The notes beneath the pieces were generated by a model. It was given only the letters and a program-made list of their open reading frames with translations, was not told the origin of the DNA and searched no databases. A DNA stretch of 24,609 bases. Source: Bacteroidota bacterium (lineage in GTDB: Bacteria > Bacteroidota > Bacteroidia > Bacteroidales > Rikenellaceae). Each line of letters opens with the position of its first letter. The stretch's first letter is position 1. The position numbers were made by a program, and so were the translations under genes. Of the stretch, positions 15,742 through 22,311 are shown one piece after another. Location: the NCBI GenBank assembly GCA_023443765.1, contig JAEZTA010000172.1, positions 1 through 24,609 of the forward strand. Direction: 5' to 3'.

Positions 15742-16665
15742 TTATTCGTTTGTACCGGAATTTTCAGGAGCGTCCGTTTCGTCATCGAGCGAATCGAAGT
15801 CGAGGTTGGGTGCTTCGGCCGCACGACGCAGTACGATTTCACGCATTTTGTTCAGGTCGATGTTCCAACTGTTATTCATATAGTTGTACACGATTTCGAA
15901 TTTGGCTTCGATTGTGGAGCGACCTGTGCTGCCGGCCGTTTGCAGCATCTCTTCCCACTCCTTGGCGGTCCGGTTGACGTAAAGAGCGATGATTTCCACG
16001 AAATCCTCGCCGTCGCTTTTCGATGCGTAGCGGGAAATAAACCCATCCTGCTGCGCCTGAGCTTCGGTCTTGTAGATCTCGAAACACTGATCCTGCACGT
16101 ACTTCGGACCGGAGATCTCCGTGAAATCGGTCGGGTAAGGCTTCGTCTGGTTGAGGATGTGGGCGAATTCGTGGTGCGTCGTTTTGAAGTAGGCCGTTTT
16201 CGCATTGACCTCTTTGGGTATAAGGTTGTCGAGGTTGTAGAACGTGATCTTTGCACCCGACTCAGCCGTTCCCAACACCACCGACCCGTTGGTTTTGTAG
16301 GCATAAGAACCCACCAGGTAGAGGATTTTCGGGAAATAGTTCTGGATGAACTCCGTGCTGCCCGTCAGCTCGTCGTAAACTTCCAGACACATATGGCGTA
16401 TCAGTTTGGCCATGGCGATCGACTGTTCGTACTTGGCCGGCGTGAGGTAATAGCCCATGCTCGACTCGATGTCTTCGAAGCGGTATTTGAATTTGATGTT
16501 GTACTTCTCGACATAATTGCGGGTGAGCCAGCGGTCGAAGTCGTTTTGCTCGGTGATCGTGGGCCGGACTACGCTGGTCGCATCCAGGTCGTCTTCCGAG
16601 CAGGCCGTCAGTGCCGCGCAGAGCAGCATGGCGGAAAATAGCAGAAATATCTGATTCTTTTTCAT
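15742..16665 (-). CDS. Substrate import-associated zinc metallohydrolase lipoprotein
   Basis: A 307-residue lipoprotein. Signal 1-21 ends CAALTAC (C22), then SEDDLD, a surface-export-like acidic signal. The zinc site is H165-E166-F-A-H169 in TTHHEFAHILNQ, with E220 or E224 in DGEDFVEIIALYV as a possible third ligand. It resembles the family of HExxH lipoproteins encoded with TonB-dependent transporters (TIGR04549 type; putative zinc-binding metallopeptidase). The likely role is trimming a peptide-containing substrate at the cell surface before import. An in-frame GTG at 16671 would add two residues; the ATG at 16665 is chosen because MKKNQIFLLF is a normal lipoprotein start. It begins 12 bp after the SusD stop. 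Confidence 0.9.
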   Translation of the reverse strand: MKKNQIFLLFSAMLLCAALTACSEDDLDATSVVRPTITEQNDFDRWLTRNYVEKYNIKFKYRFEDIESSMGYYLTPAKYEQSIAMAKLIRHMCLEVYDELTGSTEFIQNYFPKILYLVGSYAYKTNGSVVLGTAESGAKITFYNLDNLIPKEVNAKTAYFKTTHHEFAHILNQTKPYPTDFTEISGPKYVQDQCFEIYKTEAQAQQDGFISRYASKSDGEDFVEIIALYVNRTAKEWEEMLQTAGSTGRSTIEAKFEIVYNYMNNSWNIDLNKMREIVLRRAAEAPNLDFDSLDDETDAPENSGTNE

Positions 16666-16677
16666 ACGCACATTCGT

Positions 16678-18330
16678 TTATTTATTTCTCGGATTTGGCG
16701 TCAGACCGGCGGCGATGACATCGGCCGGGAGCTGCAAGGCGCGGCGCAGGTCCGGTGTGCCGTTTTCGTCGCTGATCTGATCGGTGATTTGCACGACGGT
16801 CTCATCGTCCTCGTCCAGCAGGTAGCGGTAGACCGTGATGCCAAAACGGCGCGTGTCGAACCACCGCATGCCTTCGTGGAGGAACTGGTAACGCCGCATG
16901 AAGATCAATGCCTGGAGCATGTTCTCCTGCGCGCCGCCCTCTTCGAGTGCGTTGTAGGGAGCGGCGTGGAGTTTCTTCTTGGGGTTGAGCGTCTGCGGAC
17001 TGCTGGTTGAGGTTTTGCCGACGTAGAGTTCGGAGTAGTCGGGGTAAGTCTCCGTAGCCCATTTCTTGATCGAGGCTTCCGTCATGGGCGTGAATCCCCC
17101 TGACATGAGATTCGAGGCGTAGAGGTTCATGTCTGCCAGCGCGTTGTCCACGGCCGCCTGATCCTCGCTCATCTTCATGATGTAGGCTTCGGCCCGGTTG
17201 AGCAGCGCCTCTTCGGTGCAGAAAAGAACGGATACCGCTTTGTTGAAGCCGGTTCCGGCCACGGGGTCGGTATATTGGAATACGCGCCACGTGCGCGGCA
17301 GGACGTATTTACCGGAAGTGGCGAGCACCGCATGCGCGGCTTTGAAACTTACTCCGTTACCCCAAGGGCCTCCCTTTTTCGGCTGAACGGTCTCGTAGGT
17401 TCCTTGCAGTTTGCCATGCGAGTAACGTCCGGCGGTGCTGTACCAGTCGAAAAGCAGTCCGCTGTTCGAAGTGGCGGCCTGAAGCAGAAAATTGGCCGTG
17501 CTGGCCGAGCTGACATATGCCTGATGCCTGCTGGAACTGTTGGGCAGGGCCGCGATCGCATCGTAATCGCGCAGCAATGACTCCGGATTGGAGGTCAGCA
17601 CCATCGTTGCGTATTTGATGGCGTTGTCCCAATCCTGAATGAAGAGATAGTAGCGTGAGGCGAAGCAGCAGGCGGCCTTGTAGTTGAAATGATATTTGGT
17701 TACCGAATAGGAAGTGTCGTCGATCAGGGGAATGCCCTCTTCGATGTCCCTGCCGATTTTCTCATAAACCTCCCGGAGCGTTCCGCGCTCGTATTTGGGA
17801 TTAAGATCGGTCTCGGCATGGTCCATATACGGAATGCCCATGTAATTTCCGGCCGTTGCAGGATTGTAGGGCATGCAGAACATGTTCGCCAGCACGAAAT
17901 GCGAGTAGGCGCGGCATAACAGCGCTTCGCCCTTGCTGGCCTTGAGTTTTGTTGTCGTCGGACCGCCCAAATCTTCGATGGCCGCCAGTGCCTGATTGGC
18001 GTTGGCGATGTTATTGTAGTTGGCGCTCCAGATGTTCCGCGGCGCATCGTTGTTGCTGGTAACCTCTTCCGCCCATTCGTAAACGTCCTGATAAAACTGG
18101 TTGTAGTCTTTCTTGATGCCGTGATCGCAGACGTTGTCCGACGACAGCTCGGCGACCAGTTGGTAACTGCCCGCTCCGCTTACGTAAGCCGAAACGAGGA
18201 TACTGGCGATCTTCTCTTCGGAATCCAGCGTGGTGCGGAGGTCGGGATTCTGATCCAGAAAATCGCTGCACGACACCAACGCCGGGAGGATGACCGCTGT
18301 GCTTAATAAATATATGATGCTTTTTTTCAT
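16678..18330 (-). CDS. SusD/RagB-like outer-membrane nutrient-binding lipoprotein
   Basis: A 550-residue SusD homologue, the surface lid that captures substrate for the paired SusC channel. Signal 1-20 ends PALVSC (C21), followed by SDFLDQNPD, the classic SusD start. The central helical repeats typical of the tetratricopeptide-like core are visible (WSANYNNIANANQALAAIEDL, then KASKGEALLCRAYSHFVLANMFCMPY). The C-terminal part holds HEGMRWFDTRRFG, the counterpart of the conserved family motif with a Phe/Tyr-Trp-Asp-Leu/Thr-Arg core. It lies 26 bp after the susC-like stop, so the pair is co-transcribed. Substrate class cannot be told from sequence. Confidence 0.95.
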   Translation of the reverse strand: MKKSIIYLLSTAVILPALVSCSDFLDQNPDLRTTLDSEEKIASILVSAYVSGAGSYQLVAELSSDNVCDHGIKKDYNQFYQDVYEWAEEVTSNNDAPRNIWSANYNNIANANQALAAIEDLGGPTTTKLKASKGEALLCRAYSHFVLANMFCMPYNPATAGNYMGIPYMDHAETDLNPKYERGTLREVYEKIGRDIEEGIPLIDDTSYSVTKYHFNYKAACCFASRYYLFIQDWDNAIKYATMVLTSNPESLLRDYDAIAALPNSSSRHQAYVSSASTANFLLQAATSNSGLLFDWYSTAGRYSHGKLQGTYETVQPKKGGPWGNGVSFKAAHAVLATSGKYVLPRTWRVFQYTDPVAGTGFNKAVSVLFCTEEALLNRAEAYIMKMSEDQAAVDNALADMNLYASNLMSGGFTPMTEASIKKWATETYPDYSELYVGKTSTSSPQTLNPKKKLHAAPYNALEEGGAQENMLQALIFMRRYQFLHEGMRWFDTRRFGITVYRYLLDEDDETVVQITDQISDENGTPDLRRALQLPADVIAAGLTPNPRNK

Positions 18331-18356
18331 AGGAATCTTTTTTGAATGACCGGAAT

Positions 18357-21300
18357 TTATAAACCGATTCGTATTGTAAGCGTGAACTGACGCGGTACGG
18401 GAGCCGCCACGCCGCCGGTGTTGTAGAACTCAGGATCCTGACCGTTGAGTTTCTTGTCGGCGTAGATCAGGAAAAGGTTCGTGGCCTGGAGTTTGAGCGA
18501 AAGCGAAGACAGACGCAGTTTCGAGATGAGGCTCTTCGGGAAGTCGTACGAGAGCGAAATCTCCTTCATGCGGATGAAGTCGCCTTTGGCGATGCGGGCC
18601 GTCGAGTAGTTATAAGCGCTGTACCCGTACGAAATCGAGGAGTTCAGCTGGCGCTGGCGCTTCGAGGCGATGGCCGGGATGTTCGTGACGGCTTCGTCGC
18701 CGGAGACCATCCAGCGGTTCTTGAATTCCCGCGGCATGGCGTCGAGGTCCGAGTAAATGCTGCTGAAGACCGGGTTGAGCCGCACGACGTTGCCGAACGA
18801 GTAGGTCATAAAGACGTTCAGACGCCATCCCTTGTACTGGAACGTATTGCCGAAACTGCCCAGGTCGGTCGGGTCGACCGGTCCGGAGTAGACCAGATTC
18901 GTTTTCAGGTTGTTCTCGTTGCTGTCCTGGAAATTGAAGGAGCTGGAGCTGAGTTTGCCTTCCGTGTTGACCACGACCGGCAGTCCGACTTCGTTCAATC
19001 CTGCGAACTGGAACGAGAAGAGCGAGCGGGCGGGATACCCCTCCATCGTGAATCCGGTTCCCGAAACCAGCGTCATTGCGCGCGTGGAGGTTTCGAGTTT
19101 GGTCACTTCGTTGTGGATGTGCGAGTAGATGAAGTTGGTGGTCCAGCTGAAGTTCTTGGTCTGGATGTTCTTGGTCGAAAGGCTGATTTCGACGCCGTTC
19201 GATTTCATCTCCGCGACGTTGCCGTATTTGGAGATCTCGCCGCCGATACCCTGGGTCGTGACCGTGCCGATCAGGTCGAAGTTGTTGCGTTTGTACCAGT
19301 CGAAGGCCAGGTTGATCCGGTTGTTGACGACCCCGACGTCGAGTCCGAGGTTCAGCTCGTGCTTCTTCTCGTAGGTGAGCTGCGCATTTTCGAGGCTCGA
19401 AACCTTGAGACCGGTTTCGGTATCGCCGCTGGTCGGACGCCACGGGGTCGAGGCTTTGATGACGGCCAGCGAGTTGGTGACGTAAGACGGGCCGCGGTCG
19501 GCGGTCAGCGAGTAGGAGGCTTTGAGCGACAGGTGCGACAGGGCGGGCTGTACGTGGCTGAAGAACTTCTCCTCGTGGACGTTCCATGCCCCGGAGATAT
19601 TCCACGTCGGCAGCCAGCGGGCTTTGCGGCTCTTGCCCATCTTGTTGGTCCCTTCGTAGCGGTAGGTTCCGTTGATGGTGTAGCGTCCCTTGTAAGAATA
19701 GGTTCCGTTGAAGAAGAAGGCCACTTCGCGATAGAACGAGTCGCCGATCGTGTAATACTTGCTGCCGCTCTCCATGCCCTGCTTGAAGGCCAGGTAATCG
19801 TAGTAAGGCTCCATGCCCATATCGTACTGGAGTCCCCAGCCGCGGAACCAGGTGTTGTGCCGGTCGATCTTGTTCACCGACATACCGCCGTAGAGGTTGA
19901 TGATATGCGTGTTGTTGAACGTTTTGTTGTAGGTCGCCGACGCGCGGAAGTCGTACGAAAGCATTTTGTTGTCCGTGCGTTCGTAGATACCGCCCTTGGG
20001 CAGCACGGTTACCGGAACGGCGTAGGGGTTGTCCGGATCGGTGTAAAGGAACGGGTTGTTGTCCCGGACGGTGGTCGGTTCGACGGTCCGGTAAGCGACG
20101 GACTGGTTTGAGGACTCGGTGATGTTATGCTCCTGGATCGAGGCCTGGTATTTTACCGCGCCCAGGGCGCTCAGGTCGAGGCCCTCGACGGGCGACCACT
20201 TCAGTTCGGCCTGGAATTTGGTCTCGACGACCGAAAGGTCGATGTAGTTGTTGTCCAGTTCGTGCAGAATGTTGAAGCTCGCGTAGTTTCGCGTGTAGAA
20301 TTCGTCGGGGTCGAGCGTGCGCGACGTATTGAGCGCATAGGAATAGGGGTTGATGTCGAATTCGCGCTTCACTTCGCCCGTCACGTAGTTGGTTGCCGAC
20401 GACAGGGTTCCCGGCGCCTTCTGCTTCCGGTAGGAGCCGTTGGAAATCAGGTTCAGCGACAGGTTTTTGAAGATGTTGTAGGAGGCGTTGATGTTGGCCG
20501 TGTAGCGTTCCACCTTGCTGGTCTTCGTCCAGCCCGGGTCGCTCATGGCGCTCAGCGACGCATAGTAGGACGATTTGTCGGTTCCGGACGTGAGGCTCAC
20601 CGAGTGGGTGTGCATGACGTTGTTGTTGAACAGCTCGCTGAACCAGTTCGTGTTGCGGAACTCCGCCGCGCGCAGGTAATTCCCGATGCTCGCGTCGTCG
20701 TTTTGCAATTGTCCGGCCGCAATCATCTGGTACATCTTTCCGAATACGCCGCTTTCCGAATCGGTGATGGTTTCGGCGAGGTTGAGCCAGCCTTTTTTCT
20801 GCATGTCCATGTACACCGACATCTGGTCCTGCGAGTTCATAATGTTGAAATCCCGGTAGGACGGAATCATGCGGTAGGTGAATTCGCCGGTGTAGTTGAT
20901 GGTGCTCACGCCGGCGCGGCCGCGTTTGGTGGTGATGACGATGACGCCCGCCATGGCGCGCGCTCCGTAGATGGAGGTGGCGGAGCCGTCTTTCAGAATG
21001 TTGAAGCTTTCGATGTCTTCGGCATTGAGTCCGGCGATGGCCGATGCGATGAGCGTCGTGGCGTCGCCCGAGGAGAGGTCGTCGGCGTCGATGTCGACGA
21101 TGTCCTCCATGATGACGCCGTCCACGACCCACAGCGGCTTCGAACTGCCGTAAATTGATGTGGCGCCGCGCACGCGGATTTTCGGGGCGGTTCCGAACGT
21201 ACCGGATACGTTCTGGACGGATACGCCGGCCGACCGGCCTTCCAGGCCGCGGCTGATGTCGGCCATACCGGCCAGTTTCACGTCGTCGGCAACCAGCTGG

Positions 21301-21668
21301 TCTGCGGCTCCCGTGAACAGCCGCTTGTCCATCTTGGTCATACCCGTCACCACGACGGCCTCTACGGCCTGGGCGTCGGGTTCGAGTTTTACCCGGATGT
21401 CGGGTGCAATGTCAACATCCTGGGTTTTGTAGCCTACATAAGAGATTTGGAGTTTCCCCCCCCCTCCTTTCGGGACTCCTTGAAGTGCGAATTCTCCCTT
21501 GACATCGGTCGAAGTGCCGATTGTCGGGCGGTTCTTGACGACAACGGTCGCACCGATGACCGGTGCGTTGTTCTCATCGACGACACGGCCTTTGACCGTC
21601 TGGGTCTGGGCCGAAGCTGCCGTCATACAGAAAACCGCCGATAGCGATAAGAGCAATTTTTTTATCAT
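18357..21668 (-). CDS. SusC/RagA-like TonB-dependent transporter with in-frame G9 tract
   Basis: A 1103-residue outer-membrane transporter and the first gene of the operon. Domains: signal peptide 1-21; carboxypeptidase-like regulatory domain about 25-100 (VKGRVVDENNAPVIGATV, ISYVGYKTQDV); TonB-box-like EAVVVTG; plug about 110-260 with IRVRGATSIYGS and ILKDGSATSIYGARAMAGVI; 22-strand barrel to the end. No STN domain is present, which argues against sigma/anti-sigma control and fits control by the divergent sensor. Residues 68-71 are four glycines encoded by GGA and an unbroken run of nine G (21456-21464 as C on the plus strand); one base lost or gained truncates the protein. The frame stays open 179 codons upstream, but the ATG at 21668 (MIKKLLLSLSAVFC) is the clear signal-peptide start. 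Confidence 0.96.
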   Translation of the reverse strand: MIKKLLLSLSAVFCMTAASAQTQTVKGRVVDENNAPVIGATVVVKNRPTIGTSTDVKGEFALQGVPKGGGGKLQISYVGYKTQDVDIAPDIRVKLEPDAQAVEAVVVTGMTKMDKRLFTGAADQLVADDVKLAGMADISRGLEGRSAGVSVQNVSGTFGTAPKIRVRGATSIYGSSKPLWVVDGVIMEDIVDIDADDLSSGDATTLIASAIAGLNAEDIESFNILKDGSATSIYGARAMAGVIVITTKRGRAGVSTINYTGEFTYRMIPSYRDFNIMNSQDQMSVYMDMQKKGWLNLAETITDSESGVFGKMYQMIAAGQLQNDDASIGNYLRAAEFRNTNWFSELFNNNVMHTHSVSLTSGTDKSSYYASLSAMSDPGWTKTSKVERYTANINASYNIFKNLSLNLISNGSYRKQKAPGTLSSATNYVTGEVKREFDINPYSYALNTSRTLDPDEFYTRNYASFNILHELDNNYIDLSVVETKFQAELKWSPVEGLDLSALGAVKYQASIQEHNITESSNQSVAYRTVEPTTVRDNNPFLYTDPDNPYAVPVTVLPKGGIYERTDNKMLSYDFRASATYNKTFNNTHIINLYGGMSVNKIDRHNTWFRGWGLQYDMGMEPYYDYLAFKQGMESGSKYYTIGDSFYREVAFFFNGTYSYKGRYTINGTYRYEGTNKMGKSRKARWLPTWNISGAWNVHEEKFFSHVQPALSHLSLKASYSLTADRGPSYVTNSLAVIKASTPWRPTSGDTETGLKVSSLENAQLTYEKKHELNLGLDVGVVNNRINLAFDWYKRNNFDLIGTVTTQGIGGEISKYGNVAEMKSNGVEISLSTKNIQTKNFSWTTNFIYSHIHNEVTKLETSTRAMTLVSGTGFTMEGYPARSLFSFQFAGLNEVGLPVVVNTEGKLSSSSFNFQDSNENNLKTNLVYSGPVDPTDLGSFGNTFQYKGWRLNVFMTYSFGNVVRLNPVFSSIYSDLDAMPREFKNRWMVSGDEAVTNIPAIASKRQRQLNSSISYGYSAYNYSTARIAKGDFIRMKEISLSYDFPKSLISKLRLSSLSLKLQATNLFLIYADKKLNGQDPEFYNTGGVAAPVPRQFTLTIRIGL
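21456..21464 (-). repeat. G9 homopolymer in the susC-like coding sequence
   Basis: Nine consecutive C on the plus strand, G9 in coding codons 69-71. With eight G the frame meets TAG seven codons after the tract; with ten G it meets TGA about 16 codons after. The tract is the longest G/C run I noticed in the window. Confidence 0.95.
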
Positions 21669-22311
21669 AGGCGAAAATTTAAATGGGTTTGGTACGAGGT
21701 TCGGGCCGGCTGCCTTTCCGATGGGCCGTCGGCTATCGGAAAAGGAACGGTGCGTTTGAATAAGCGTGCAGCGGGTATGGGTAGGGATGCTGCGGGAGGG
21801 TGCGAACGTAAGAGAGAGGGCGATACGGCGGATCAGCCGAAGAGCGGGTCGTTCGGATGCCGTTGCTTCCGGTATTTCGACCGGCGGAACTGGAATACGG
21901 AAAACGATGCGGAGACTGCCCGGAATGATTTTCCGGCGATCGTCCGATTTGGATGCGAATACCTCTGATGCCGAAACAAGTGCGTTTTCTTCATAGCATG
22001 CGGGTTTTATTATAGGTGTCGCAAATAAGCCTTTCGGGAAGCGGAAACTTTCGTCTGGGCTTCTACAAAAATATCGGAAAACGGCATTGTGCGAGTATAT
22101 TTTCTTGTAAAAGAAGTATGATTTCATATCATAGCGCCCAAGATCGCTCTTTGCCGCTCGCCGGAAAAGCCATCCGGCGTATCCGGGAAAAAGCCCTTGT
22201 ACCAAGGGGAATCGGCGTTGTCGCTAAATGGGATATTTTGTTTTGAAATCCGGTTTTTTTGTATATATTTACATAGATATTCCGGTCTGTTTTTATCTAA
22301 TTCGCCCTGCT
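21669..22311. promoter_or_regulatory. Divergent regulatory region between the susC-like and sensor genes
   Basis: These 643 bp contain no supported gene. Features seen: a TATTTTTG box for the minus strand (22066-22073) that would give a susC leader of about 400 nt; a 17-bp palindrome TATGAT-N5-ATCATA (22117-22133); TTCTT-GTAA-AAGAA (22102-22115); a 7-bp hairpin CGCCGGA/TCCGGCG (22159-22165 with 22173-22179); and CCCTTG-TAC-CAAGGG (22194-22208). For the sensor, TTTG (22242-22245) with 18-bp spacing to TATATTTA (22264-22271) is a fair promoter. The AT-rich stretch near 22085-22135 differs from the GC-rich leader nearer susC. The promoter calls are tentative. Confidence 0.5.

Noticed and set aside
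21669..22205. In-frame upstream extension of the susC-like ORF by 179 codons
   Set aside because: The translation has no domain-like character and ends in a perfect signal-peptide start at 21668. The region holds palindromes and promoter-like boxes, so the open frame is taken as chance in GC-rich DNA.
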